A stretch of DNA of 64,000 bases from Anaerobaca lacustris. GTDB taxonomy: Bacteria > Planctomycetota > Phycisphaerae > Sedimentisphaerales > Anaerobacaceae. Position numbers and translations under genes: made by a program. The notes beneath the pieces are model-generated. The model was not told the DNA's origin, made no database searches, and was given only the letters and a program-made list of their open reading frames with translations. This document shows positions 19,146 to 28,447 of the stretch, piece after piece; position 1 is the first letter of the stretch, and each line of letters opens with the position of its first letter. The stretch covers positions 124,001-188,000 of the forward strand of contig NZ_JASCXX010000007.1 of the NCBI RefSeq assembly GCF_030012215.1. The letters run 5' to 3'.

Positions 19146-20304
19146 GTTGCTGCCCTCCAGTGGTCCCCAGAAGGACCTCATACATACGACAGAGTTGTAC
19201 GCTCTGTCCTTCCCAGTTATATCGCTCCCGGACGGCACGAAGCCCACATTCGCCCATCGCGCGCGCCTCATCCGGGTGTTCAATGAGATACGTTATTGCC
19301 TCGGCAATCTCCTCGGGTCTGGACGGATCGACGATCAGGCCGCACCGGCTCGGTTTGACAACCTCCCTGTAGAGCGGGAAATTCGACGCCACCACCGGCA
19401 TGCCTACCAGCATATAGTCGAACAGCTTGTTCGGCAAGCAACTCGTGTTGTTCGAATAGGGCAGGTAGGTGATCACTCCAATCGACGCCGCAGAGGTAAG
19501 CCTTTCTTTTTCTTCGTAAGGCACCCAGGGAACGAAGGTTACGTTTTTCTCGATCCCTCGCTTTTTCGCCAGGGCCTTCAGCTCGTCTTCGAAGGACGCC
19601 GGCCTCGCCACGCCGACCAGCACAAGTCGCCAGTCGGGATGTCTCGCGGCCACAAGGGCGAACGCCTCGATTACCTCGACGAGCCCCCGAGTGCGCGACA
19701 TCGCGCCCAGATAGATGATCTGCTTCTGCGGGTTCCTTTCGAACGTGTCGGACAGCTCGACGATCGGGTAGTTCTCGATCCGGGCACAGGCCACCTTGAG
19801 CGTCTGGTAGCGCGCCCCGACCAGCGGCGTCGTGTAGATCACCAGGTCGAAGAACCGCACCACCGCCCGCTCGAACAGGTCGAACGACTTGCTCACGCAC
19901 CGCCGCAGGCCCTGCGAGATCCAGAACTTGTCCATGATGCTGTTGGGGTAGTGCTCGTGCACGTCCCAGATCACCTTCTTGCCACGGGCTTTCAGGAGCA
20001 GGCCGACGATCATCAGCTCGGGATCGTGGAAATGGTACACGTCCGCATCCTCCCGGACCGCCAGCCGGTACAGACGCCAAGTCACGCTCGTCATCCGATG
20101 GAAGCGGCCTCGTGGCTCGGGCAAGGGCGCGACGCGCACGCCGTCCACGGTCTCGGCCTTATCGTGCCGGGCGATCAGCACGACATCGTAGCCGGCCTTG
20201 GCCAGGCTCTTCGCCTCCTTGTGGAAGATGCGCCCGTCGAACGGCATGTGGACGGTCGTCAGCATGCAGACCTTCGCGCGAGGTTGTCGTTCCGGATCAG
20301 CCAT
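19054..20304 (-). CDS. Glycosyltransferase family 4 protein
   Basis: A 416-residue GT-B glycosyltransferase with an N-terminal KVCMLTTVHMPFDGRIFHKEA-like start (TSV-type acceptor domain), DVYHFHDPEL, and a C-terminal donor domain (IIYLGAMSRTRGLVEVIEAF, SCLPNKLFDYMLVGMPVVAS, GLIVDPSRPEEIAEAI). The start ATG 20304 overlaps the upstream glycosyltransferase stop by eight bases and has AAGAAGGGA upstream. The last 31 or so residues (after GTTGG) are read through the start of the epimerase gene in another frame. They do not look like a conserved tail, so an ancestral stop codon may have been lost. Confidence 0.9.
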   Translation of the reverse strand: MADPERQPRAKVCMLTTVHMPFDGRIFHKEAKSLAKAGYDVVLIARHDKAETVDGVRVAPLPEPRGRFHRMTSVTWRLYRLAVREDADVYHFHDPELMIVGLLLKARGKKVIWDVHEHYPNSIMDKFWISQGLRRCVSKSFDLFERAVVRFFDLVIYTTPLVGARYQTLKVACARIENYPIVELSDTFERNPQKQIIYLGAMSRTRGLVEVIEAFALVAARHPDWRLVLVGVARPASFEDELKALAKKRGIEKNVTFVPWVPYEEKERLTSAASIGVITYLPYSNNTSCLPNKLFDYMLVGMPVVASNFPLYREVVKPSRCGLIVDPSRPEEIAEAITYLIEHPDEARAMGECGLRAVRERYNWEGQSVQLCRMYEVLLGTTGGQQRVEDPADCRGPAELHEDGAAVLRVDADRRI

Positions 20305-21529
20305 CGATTCCCTTCTTCCTGGGCGCCAACGACCACAGCGCATCGGCAAAGGTCTTGGCATTCCGGTCAGGGTCGAACACTTCTTTCGCCCGTGCCAACC
20401 CCAGTCGCCCGGCGGCGGTTCGAAACGGCGCGTCGATAATCATTCGCTCGAGGGCGCCGCGCAGTTGTTCGACGTTTCGCGCCTCGACAAGCAATCCCGT
20501 TCGGCCGTCGATCACCGCTTCGCCCACACCCCCGACGCGTGTCGCGACCACCGGAAGCCCGCAGTCCATCGCTTCGAGGACCACCTGGGGCATCCCCTCG
20601 CTGTACGACGGCAGGGCCAGGAAATCGGCGCCCTGCAAATAGTGCGGCACCTCTTCGGGCGCAACCTGACCCGGCAGAGAGACTGCTTCTTTGCGTGCGA
20701 CCCGTGCCGAGAGCTTCTCCAATACGCTGCGCGAAGGGCCGTCACCCACACACACCAGATGGAAGTTCTCGTGCTGCTTCAGAAGAGGCTCACAGGCGGC
20801 CGCCAGATCACTGATGCCCTTGCTCTCGACCAGACCACCGACGTAGACGGCGACGATGCTGTCCGCCGGCCAGCCCAGGCGAGCGCGGACCTCGATCTTG
20901 TCACAGGCCGGCTGGAATTGCTCCCCGTCCCGGCCAAGATAGACGCAGAGGGGCTCCCGCCGGCACGCGCCCGTCTCGCCGAGTTTCGCGCAGATCGACT
21001 GACTGACCCCCATGGGCAGATCGACCCGCGCCAAGGTGCGGCGCAGCCGTTTCCACAACGCCGGCATGCGATCCGGGTAGACCATCACGTCACTGCCCAC
21101 CGCCAAAGACGCGACGGGCAGGCCGAGCTTCGCACCGATAGTGGCGGCCGCCTCCGCGTCCGGTAACATCGAGATGCCCAGAACTACGTCGAATGGCTCG
21201 GTCCGATGCCACCGTTTCGCCTGCGTCGTTGCACTGAAGGCCAGGGATGCGCCTTCGAACCGGCGAAACCCGAATCCGGGCGGACGAAGGTAGCTGACCC
21301 GGCGCGCCCGCAGCCCCTCCGGCGGGACCAGCGGATTGGCTGGGCCATAGTCGCACCAGCGGCCGGCGAGGTGAAGCGGCCAGGGGGCCCAGGGCCGGCC
21401 CACGAGGAAATCGCACTCGATCCCATGGCGGCGCAGGTGCCGGGCCTCGCGACACATGAAGACCCCATGCCGTCGCAGTTTCGCGGTCGGGAACATGTGG
21501 CTAATCACAAGTATCCGGAGCTTCTTCAT
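20297..21529 (-). CDS. Glycosyltransferase family 4 protein
   Basis: The 410-residue GT-B protein starts KKLRILVISHMFPTAKLRRHG, typical of family 4. The donor half has VAVYVGGLVESKGISDL, LVCVGDGPSRSVLE, VPHYLQGADFLALPSYSEGMPQVVLEAM, and the E-x7-E-like pair around the SEGMP stretch that holds the nucleotide sugar. The start ATG 21529 lies 29 bases inside the upstream O-antigen ligase gene, with AAGAGG nearby. The donor sugar is unknown. With the other two GT4 genes it probably builds a short repeat unit on the lipid carrier. Confidence 0.93.
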   Translation of the reverse strand: MKKLRILVISHMFPTAKLRRHGVFMCREARHLRRHGIECDFLVGRPWAPWPLHLAGRWCDYGPANPLVPPEGLRARRVSYLRPPGFGFRRFEGASLAFSATTQAKRWHRTEPFDVVLGISMLPDAEAAATIGAKLGLPVASLAVGSDVMVYPDRMPALWKRLRRTLARVDLPMGVSQSICAKLGETGACRREPLCVYLGRDGEQFQPACDKIEVRARLGWPADSIVAVYVGGLVESKGISDLAAACEPLLKQHENFHLVCVGDGPSRSVLEKLSARVARKEAVSLPGQVAPEEVPHYLQGADFLALPSYSEGMPQVVLEAMDCGLPVVATRVGGVGEAVIDGRTGLLVEARNVEQLRGALERMIIDAPFRTAAGRLGLARAKEVFDPDRNAKTFADALWSLAPRKKGIDG

Positions 21530-22943
21530 CCGCCTCTTCGCAGAGTTCGTCGTCGGGAGTGGCGTACCACCAACTGAGACGCTCGGCCGCCAGGACGAAC
21601 GCCAGGAACACCCAGTAGTACTTGGCCGAAACCTGCTTGATATTGAGACCCATGACCAACAGGAACGTCAGGACCGCCCGCGCGTACAACTTCTCCAGCG
21701 TCAGGGGCATGCGTCGGACCGTGAGCATCAGCAGGACCACGAAAGCCGCGAACAGGATCGCCGCCGGGACGCCGTACACGCCGAGCGCGAAGAAGAAGTC
21801 GTTGTGCGGCCAGATTACGCTGTCGGTCCGCTCGAACCAACTGAAGTAGCCGGTGCCGGCCGGCCGGGACGCGACGGCGCGAACGGCCTTGCCGATCGGG
21901 GCCATTCGGACATCGATGGCCTCCCTGGCCTTCTGCACGCTGGTCAGTCGCGAGGAGACGGAGCTGTCCAGACCTCGCTGCCGGATCAACAGGCCCGTGG
22001 ACAGAGATGCCAGCAGAACGACAAGCACAAGCAACGCCGCCAGGGCCGGTCGCCGCAGCACCTGCCGCAGAAACAGCAGCGGCGACAGGACCGTGAACGC
22101 CAGGGCCACCAGACCGCCTCGTGAGCCGATCCGAAGCATCAGGACGGGCAGGAACAGGATTGCCGCGAGATACAGAATGCGCCACAGCAGGCTCCGGTCG
22201 CGGGCGAAGAGGTAGACCGCCGAGAGGAACGCCAAAGCCGTCAGCGCCGCGAGCATGTTCGCATCGATGGCGCTTCCAAGCGTTGCGGCGTACCGCGTGT
22301 CGCGCGTCTCGTGCACGGCGCGAATCGCTGCCCCCGTCTTGAAGGCCAGGATCGTCGTGGCCAACATTCCGATAACATACGATCGCAAGGCCCAGAGAAA
22401 GGTCGTCTCGCGGTTCGTTTCCAGGATCCAGTACGCGATCAAAATCAGCGCGACCAATTGGAGTTGCGTGAAGGCCCGCATCACTTCCATCTTCAGGTAG
22501 GGCTGAGGCAACGACGCGATGAAGATCCACGCGCTCAGTCCCGCCGCGACCCAGAGGGACTTGTGTCGGACGTGCAGCCCCGGCCGGGTCACCATCACGT
22601 TCAGAAGGAAGCTCGCCGCCAGAGCGACCCCGACGCCTCGATCGAGACTGAACGCCTGCCGAAACCCAACCCCTGCGCCAGTGGGAAGGACCAGCATGAG
22701 AATACACAGTGCGAACGTCGGCTTGAGGAGCATGCCGAGGAACGTAGGCACGGCGATGACCAGGCCTCCGGCGATGGGGTTCCGGCCCCAGAAGACGATC
22801 CCGAACCCGATCGCGCAGACCGCCAGCCACAGCGCCACAAGCAGCGCGTTCATGGCGGGCGGGAACGGAATGTCCGACGTCCGCTCCTCGGGCTCGAACA
22901 GCAAGCCATCGTAGTTCACGTCTTCGAAGTATGTCGCGTACAT
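21501..22943 (-). CDS. O-antigen ligase/polymerase-like membrane protein
   Basis: A protein of 480 residues with about eleven or twelve hydrophobic segments. A large extracytoplasmic loop before the last group contains GTGYFSWFERTDSVIWPHNDFFFALGVYGV, which matches the Wzy_C/O-antigen ligase pattern with the conserved H-N-x-(F/Y) sequence. It would polymerise or ligate lipid-linked repeat units on the outer face of the inner membrane. I use ATG 22943; GTG 22961 is an equally weak alternative, since neither has a clear Shine-Dalgarno. The C-terminus is acidic and ends inside the next glycosyltransferase gene. Confidence 0.85.
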   Translation of the reverse strand: MYATYFEDVNYDGLLFEPEERTSDIPFPPAMNALLVALWLAVCAIGFGIVFWGRNPIAGGLVIAVPTFLGMLLKPTFALCILMLVLPTGAGVGFRQAFSLDRGVGVALAASFLLNVMVTRPGLHVRHKSLWVAAGLSAWIFIASLPQPYLKMEVMRAFTQLQLVALILIAYWILETNRETTFLWALRSYVIGMLATTILAFKTGAAIRAVHETRDTRYAATLGSAIDANMLAALTALAFLSAVYLFARDRSLLWRILYLAAILFLPVLMLRIGSRGGLVALAFTVLSPLLFLRQVLRRPALAALLVLVVLLASLSTGLLIRQRGLDSSVSSRLTSVQKAREAIDVRMAPIGKAVRAVASRPAGTGYFSWFERTDSVIWPHNDFFFALGVYGVPAAILFAAFVVLLMLTVRRMPLTLEKLYARAVLTFLLVMGLNIKQVSAKYYWVFLAFVLAAERLSWWYATPDDELCEEADEEAPDTCD

Positions 22944-22998
22944 AAAGGAGCTTTGTGACACGCCCGCGCGGGCGCAGGCAGAGCATCCGGGACCGGCT

Positions 22999-24282
22999 CT
23001 ACCGAGCGGCCGGTCCCTGCCTGTTCTTTCGTTTCAAAAGGCCCGCGACATGAAAGAGCCGGCGAAGAATCGGCCTGTGGCCCGAGAGGGCGTAGCGTGC
23101 GAGATAGAACTTGATCGAACTGCGGCAATCGCCTCGCGCGGGCGGCAGAAGCTTCTGGCGGTATCGCGGAACGCTTCGGCCCGTCCAACGGAACAGCGAC
23201 ATCCTGGCGCGGAGTTTGCGTTTCTTGAAGATTGCATAGCTTTGGACGGCCTTCAGCTCGCGAACGTCCAGTTCCGATAACTCGATCGCCATTTCCGCGG
23301 CGGCCGATTCGAGCAGTTCCTCGGCCTCAGGTGTTCGGGTCAGGACGAACGAGCTGCCGAGCTTGTCTTTCGCGACCAACTCGGGCAGCCCCGCATCGCC
23401 GCAGGACAGGTCGCTCAGCTCGCCGGTCAAGTCGCTGCAAAGCGTGCAGCGCCTCAGCGAAAAGGGCCCGAGCCTGTTGCGGCAATCCGCCAGAGGCAGC
23501 CGTGTTTCGGTGCCGTCGCTGCGGCCGATGAGCATGGTCCCCGGCCAGCCCCGGCCACGATACTCAAACCGCGCGACCGAGGCGGGCGGTATGCGCAGGT
23601 CCCGAAGCAGCCGAATCGTGCCGCGAAAGCTGAAGTCCAGACTGCATGCAAGACTGATCCGATACCGGATGCGCTCTCGCAGCGATTCGATGTGCTGCTC
23701 GGCCTTGCGCAGGGCCTGGATGTGGCACGGCAGGCCGACGACGGCGAACCGCCCTTGCGACTTGAGGATCTCCTTGAGCGCGACATCGGCCGCAACGGGA
23801 CAGTACTTCGATCGCGCCGCGGAGAGGACCTCGTGCCTGGTTCGAGCGATGAACGGCTCGGGCTCCAGCGGCTTGTCCGCCCGCATCCGCGTCACGAGGG
23901 CGCCATCGATCAGCCCCCGCTCCAGGGCGAATATCAGCAGCGCCGTGACGAGCCCGCCGGAGGCGCTGTCATAGCGAATGTCTTTATCGGCGGCGCAACC
24001 CACATAACTGCCCAGGTATCGGCCCAGAACGATGTCTTCCGGAATCTCGCCGAAGAGCCGGGTTGCGAGCCCCTCGAAATCGACGCTATGCCCCGGACAG
24101 ACATCGACACACAGCCCGCAGCGGGTGCACCTGGCCTTGTCGATTCGCGGGACGTAACCGCCCTGCCTGCCGTCGATATGCATCGTCACAGCATCGGCGG
24201 GGCACACCCCCACGCACGCGCCGCAACCGGTGCAGAGACCGCGCCGGACGACCCACTGGATTGTCGGACGTTTGCGCGTCAT
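22999..24282 (-). CDS. Coenzyme F420 hydrogenase/dehydrogenase beta-subunit-like iron-sulfur protein
   Basis: The 427-residue protein has two N-terminal 4Fe-4S ferredoxin motifs (CTGCGACVGVCP at about 17-28 and CTRCGLCVDVCP at about 52-63), then FrhB-type N- and C-terminal domains (YDSASGGLVTALL, AARSKYCPV, GLPCHIQALRKAE, LCSDLTGELSDLSCGDAG). Relatives in polysaccharide loci occur beside pyruvyl transferases and are thought to be redox enzymes acting on sugar intermediates. Here no pyruvyl transferase is present. ATG 24282 is chosen because it starts just before the ferredoxin domain; a longer frame would add an arginine-rich extension. F420 itself need not be the cofactor. Confidence 0.85.
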   Translation of the reverse strand: MTRKRPTIQWVVRRGLCTGCGACVGVCPADAVTMHIDGRQGGYVPRIDKARCTRCGLCVDVCPGHSVDFEGLATRLFGEIPEDIVLGRYLGSYVGCAADKDIRYDSASGGLVTALLIFALERGLIDGALVTRMRADKPLEPEPFIARTRHEVLSAARSKYCPVAADVALKEILKSQGRFAVVGLPCHIQALRKAEQHIESLRERIRYRISLACSLDFSFRGTIRLLRDLRIPPASVARFEYRGRGWPGTMLIGRSDGTETRLPLADCRNRLGPFSLRRCTLCSDLTGELSDLSCGDAGLPELVAKDKLGSSFVLTRTPEAEELLESAAAEMAIELSELDVRELKAVQSYAIFKKRKLRARMSLFRWTGRSVPRYRQKLLPPARGDCRSSIKFYLARYALSGHRPILRRLFHVAGLLKRKNRQGPAAR

Positions 24283-24504
24283 TCGCCTGGATGAGTCCTC
24301 AGGGACGGCGCGATCGGCTCGGCCCGCCGTGGCTGCGCCTGGCGGATGGATGCGCTCGATCCGACCGGTTCGATGGCCCCCTGCCATACCCGGCCTGCGA
24401 CGTTTGCGTTCACGATCTGATGTTTGGATCGACATATCTCGTTGATGATACCCTCAGCCCCCGTTGGCCTGCAATCCTCCTTCACGGATCGCGCCGTTGT
24501 CGGG

Positions 24505-26076
24505 TCATGCATCGTTGCCGGGCAACGGTTCCGTGGGGCCGCGCTGCAGAACCGCCAGCAGCCGTCTTCGCTCCGCCGGCTGCACACTGAAAAGCCAGCC
24601 GCAGAGACACGTTAACATACCCGAGGCCAGGATCACGCCCAGAAGCCCGAGCCAGGAGGCCGGTGGGCAGAGGACCTTCCAGCCGACCATCATCGCGACC
24701 GCCGGAAGGCTCCCTCTAAGGGCCGGCCACCAGACACAGGCAAGACTTTCCCGTGTCGAGACCCCCATTCTTCGATTGAAGTAGATCGGCACGATAATGC
24801 CCGATATGACCGCCATCGGAACGAGGTTGGACCAGGCGATTCCCTCAAGGCCCCAGCCGAGAGACCTCACGGCGACAATCGAGCCGCCGACGCAAAGGAT
24901 CGCCGTCACTGCGGCGAGTGCCCCGAAGACGCCGTGCTCGCCGCGACCGATGAGAACCAGGAAGTTGCTGTGCTGGGCCAGCATCAGACAGTGCCCCACG
25001 GTCAGCAGCGCCAGGACCGTCGCCAGCGAATCGATGACGGTTGGATCGGAGAATTTCTCGCCCACCCAGATGCGGAGGAACTCCCGGCCCATCACGATCA
25101 GAAAGGTGCCCGCCGGGACGAGAACCAGCAGGCTGTACTTCTGCGTCAGGAAGGCGATCTCCTTGACGGTGGCGTGTTCGGCGCGGGTATCCAGGTCGCT
25201 GACGGCCGGCTTGATCGCGGCGGTGAAGGCCTGGAGCAACTGGCTTAGCAGCAGCACGCCGGCGCTGGCGACGGAGAACCGGCTGACCGCCGAGGTGTCG
25301 AGGAAGATCCCCGCGATGAGGTCGCCCGCCTTGCAGACGATCAGTCCGCCCATCGAATAAAGGAACGTATTGGTCCCGTAGAAGAGCATCTCTTTGAGCA
25401 GGACGGGGTCGATGTTCTGCCGTGACAGAGAGACTCTGGGCAGCAGGCGTCGAATGAAGATCTGCTGGACCAGCCGCGTGACGATCTCGCTCGTACCGAA
25501 CACGAGTCCCATCGTCAGCAGGCCATAACCCCGAAGCAAGAGCACGATCAGCAGAACGGTCCGCACCACAAGGACCGCCAGCGTCGCCACGTTAATGACG
25601 TCGTATCGCTGAAGACCGCTGAGCACGGCGGTGGTCGGTTGGAGCGGGCTGGAAACGGCGAAGGTCAGTCCGACGATCAAGACGAGCTTCCCGGCTACTG
25701 CGATCTGGTCGGGCTCGATCGCGAACCAGTCGCCGATCTTCGCATAGAGCAGAACGCTCAACAGAACGAGCACGAATCCCAGGGCCGAGTAGAAGAATAG
25801 CGACGTACTGATGACCTTCGCAACGCCCTGCTCGTCGCCCTTGGCCAGGCAGACGGGGATCTGTCGATTGATCGCACCGTTGAGCCCCAGGCTCAGCATG
25901 CCGCGATAGCGATACAGCGAACCGACGAGCACCCACACGCCGTACCGAGCCTCTCCGAGCTGGCCCAGGAAGAACCGGATCAGAAAGAAGCCGATCAACG
26001 CATTACTGACGAGGGTCAGTATGTTGAACAGCGTGTTGTGGATCAGCCGCTTCGAGGTTGTGATAGGTTGCATCAT
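24505..26076 (-). CDS. Lipid-linked oligosaccharide flippase (Wzx/MurJ-like, MOP superfamily)
   Basis: The 523-residue protein has about 12-14 membrane helices over its whole length, starting LIHNTLFNILTLVSNALIGFFLIRFFLG, and the MOP-superfamily look of polysaccharide biosynthesis proteins (SLGLNGAINRQIPVCLAKGD, FSVASAGVLLLSQLLQAFTAAIKPAVS). It would flip the lipid-linked repeat unit across the inner membrane for the ligase/polymerase encoded downstream. The first ATG (26076) lies 74 bases inside the upstream methyltransferase gene; a second ATG follows immediately. The 222-base gap after the F420-hydrogenase-like gene start holds no gene that I can see. Confidence 0.93.
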   Translation of the reverse strand: MMQPITTSKRLIHNTLFNILTLVSNALIGFFLIRFFLGQLGEARYGVWVLVGSLYRYRGMLSLGLNGAINRQIPVCLAKGDEQGVAKVISTSLFFYSALGFVLVLLSVLLYAKIGDWFAIEPDQIAVAGKLVLIVGLTFAVSSPLQPTTAVLSGLQRYDVINVATLAVLVVRTVLLIVLLLRGYGLLTMGLVFGTSEIVTRLVQQIFIRRLLPRVSLSRQNIDPVLLKEMLFYGTNTFLYSMGGLIVCKAGDLIAGIFLDTSAVSRFSVASAGVLLLSQLLQAFTAAIKPAVSDLDTRAEHATVKEIAFLTQKYSLLVLVPAGTFLIVMGREFLRIWVGEKFSDPTVIDSLATVLALLTVGHCLMLAQHSNFLVLIGRGEHGVFGALAAVTAILCVGGSIVAVRSLGWGLEGIAWSNLVPMAVISGIIVPIYFNRRMGVSTRESLACVWWPALRGSLPAVAMMVGWKVLCPPASWLGLLGVILASGMLTCLCGWLFSVQPAERRRLLAVLQRGPTEPLPGNDA

Positions 26077-26884
26077 CGTTGCTTCGGACCGTGCCACTGT
26101 GGCCAAGGCGGGAGACTTCGGATTTCCTTGCGAGGCAGAAGAGGTTCGCCGAGGCAAACCGTTTCGCATCCCATGCGACGCACCTGCCGATTGCCGCGTG
26201 CAGCGGCCCAATGTTGCCGACGAGCAGGTCCGCCGCCCTCAGCACGCGATGAAAGAGGCCCGAGCCGTCGAACTCTGCGGCGTCGAACCCGCTGCAACGC
26301 AGCAGCCGGGCCAGATGAGCCGCAGAGAAATGCTCGTGCCAGCGCTTGGTCGCCGAGACATCGCCGATCAGACCATCGGGATTGCTGACGTATCGCCTCT
26401 CGTAGTCGGCCCGTGAGTGCGTCCGGCAGAAGTACCAACGGTGCAATCGTGGAAATCGGAACTTCAGATTGCCCATATCCAGAAACGAGAACGCGTGCCG
26501 GCCCGGGACGGTGACGATCAGCACGCCGTCGTCGACCAGGACTCGGTGCAGTTCGTCCAGCAGTTCCTCCTGCTCGCTGACGTGTTCGAGGACGTCCATC
26601 AGCGTGATCGAGGAGAATGTCCGGTCCGGAAACGGCAACGGCGCTGCGCGGGCGATGTGGATGATCTCCAATCCACCCGAGGCCTTCCGCGCCTGCTCGA
26701 TGGCTGAGCGGCTGACATCGACGCCCACCAGGCACTTGATCCCCTTGGTTTTCAGCGTCTGGAGAAAGCGTCCATCGCCGCAGCCGAAATCGAGATGGGC
26801 TGCCCCGCCGGCAGGCACGTGGTGCCAGGCGAACGCATAGCGGCTGCACGCATACGGGTTGTCGGCCGTGACATATATGTGCAT
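26003..26884 (-). CDS. Class I SAM-dependent methyltransferase
   Basis: The 293-residue protein has the Rossmann-type methyltransferase motifs: AHLDFGCGDGRFLQTL (motif I, about residues 30-45), VGVDVSRSAIEQAR, and FSSITLMDVLEHV (motif IV), with the UbiE/Methyltransf_11 pattern. In this context it probably methylates a sugar or the lipid-linked glycan terminus, though a small-molecule role is possible. The start ATG 26884 gives HIYVTADNPYACSRYAF; AGG lies eight bases upstream. The last 25 residues overlap the flippase gene in another frame. Confidence 0.88.
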   Translation of the reverse strand: MHIYVTADNPYACSRYAFAWHHVPAGGAAHLDFGCGDGRFLQTLKTKGIKCLVGVDVSRSAIEQARKASGGLEIIHIARAAPLPFPDRTFSSITLMDVLEHVSEQEELLDELHRVLVDDGVLIVTVPGRHAFSFLDMGNLKFRFPRLHRWYFCRTHSRADYERRYVSNPDGLIGDVSATKRWHEHFSAAHLARLLRCSGFDAAEFDGSGLFHRVLRAADLLVGNIGPLHAAIGRCVAWDAKRFASANLFCLARKSEVSRLGHSGTVRSNDDATYHNLEAADPQHAVQHTDPRQ

Positions 26885-26904
26885 GGAGGTGACCTGAGGC
26901 GTTC

Positions 26905-28419
26905 TCAGTCTTCGCATCGTCGCCCGACGACCTGCCACAGGGGGCCGACCTGGCGAAGGTTGTACCGGCCGAGCACGAACGGCGGCGCATAGCCCGGCTG
27001 GTCTGAAGTCACATAGATCGGACGGCATGCGAGGAGTCGCTCGAACAACTCCGCATCGTACGGCGGCGCCCCCCTGCTGCTGACGATCCCCGTGACGATC
27101 TTCACGTCGGTCCGGCGGCCCTCGACCTCCTGGACCAGCAGGAGCGGAGCCACCGTGGTGGTATCGGCGTAGATCACCGCATCGGGCCCCGCGGCGTCCA
27201 GCGCATCGCGTGCGAAACGCTCGGCCCCGGTCTCGCCCGTCTTCCAGGGCTGGAGAAAGTACGCATAATCGTCGCGATAGGCGATGTCGGCCCGCGTCCC
27301 GATCCCAAGGTCCATGCGCCGGGCGATGGTCGGAGCGATGACGTAAACCGCCACCGGCAAGAAGGTCGCGCCGATGATGACGGCCGCAACCACACGGTGC
27401 GGCAGCCGCTCGTGGACGAGCTGGACCCCCAGGCCCGCAAGAACGCAGACAACGGCATAGAACGGGATGAAGAAGGCATAACGGTCCGCGACGGTGTAAC
27501 GAAACGCGAAGAGAAAGAACAGCACCAGCGAAGCAACCAGAACACAACGGAAAGCCGAGACGGTCCGCATCCTCAGCAGCGCAACGCCGCCGCCGACACA
27601 CAGCAGCAGGTTCGGGGTCGGGAAGTTCAGCACCACGAACAGGAAGTTCTCCTTGGCGATCGTCCAGGACACGGCGGTGTTGAGCACGTCCGCCTGCCAC
27701 CGATCTCCAAAAGCGGCCGACGCGAGTGTTGCGAGAACCTCGCCGCTGTGGAGCATCCGGCGGACGATCAGGTATTCATAGGGCAGCGCGCCGACGATCC
27801 ACAGCAGTGCAACGAGCCCGACGTCCACGAGGCGAAGCCTGCCCTTGACGACCAGCACGACCAGGAGCGCGGCGTAGCAAGCCAGCGGGATGGCCGCCAG
27901 CATGTGCACCGCGACCGCCAGGCCGTTGAGCAGGCCAAGAGCACAGAGATACCGCGTTCGTCCGGTCTTGCTGTATTGCAGCAGCACGATCAGCTCGCCC
28001 AGGAACAGCGCCGTCCAGAGCGTGTAGGTTTCGGCCATGCTCGCGTGCTGCCAGAACGTGTGCGACAGGGCCAGCGTCGCCGCCGCGACCAGCGCCGGCA
28101 GCCCCCTGCCGACCCAGAGCCGCACCAGCAGATACAGGTTCGCCACGGCCACAGCCCCCGCCAGCGCTGAGACGAGATTGACCCGATACGCGAACGAACC
28201 GAACGGAATGAGCTTGCCTGGGATCGCGGCGAGATAGAACAGCGGATGAGAAAGCGCCAGTCCGAGGAAGCCCTCGACGTCGTTGTGCCAGACGCGAAGC
28301 TGAATCAGACCGCTGTCCTGCCACAATGCCCCCGGCGCGCAACTGATCCCATACAGGGCCCCTGCCGCACACAAGACGGCAAGATAGGTGAACACTGTGC
28401 GCGTGGTTGTCTTCGACAT
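26905..28419 (-). CDS. DUF2723-family membrane protein (putative GT-C glycosyltransferase)
   Basis: The 504-residue protein has about ten membrane helices and an extracytoplasmic C-terminal part. The first loop reads WQDSGLIQLRVWHNDVEGF with the acidic residue pattern of GT-C enzymes, followed by LGLALSHPLFYLAAIP, as in DUF2723/PMT-like proteins that transfer sugars from polyprenyl-phosphate donors outside the membrane. It may add a side-branch sugar to the exported polymer. ATG 28419 has no convincing Shine-Dalgarno. It lies 28 bases after the fucokinase fusion gene and 20 bases before the methyltransferase gene. Confidence 0.82.
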   Translation of the reverse strand: MSKTTTRTVFTYLAVLCAAGALYGISCAPGALWQDSGLIQLRVWHNDVEGFLGLALSHPLFYLAAIPGKLIPFGSFAYRVNLVSALAGAVAVANLYLLVRLWVGRGLPALVAAATLALSHTFWQHASMAETYTLWTALFLGELIVLLQYSKTGRTRYLCALGLLNGLAVAVHMLAAIPLACYAALLVVLVVKGRLRLVDVGLVALLWIVGALPYEYLIVRRMLHSGEVLATLASAAFGDRWQADVLNTAVSWTIAKENFLFVVLNFPTPNLLLCVGGGVALLRMRTVSAFRCVLVASLVLFFLFAFRYTVADRYAFFIPFYAVVCVLAGLGVQLVHERLPHRVVAAVIIGATFLPVAVYVIAPTIARRMDLGIGTRADIAYRDDYAYFLQPWKTGETGAERFARDALDAAGPDAVIYADTTTVAPLLLVQEVEGRRTDVKIVTGIVSSRGAPPYDAELFERLLACRPIYVTSDQPGYAPPFVLGRYNLRQVGPLWQVVGRRCED

Positions 28420-28447
28420 GAAAGTGATCTGTGAAATGCCTGGCCCG

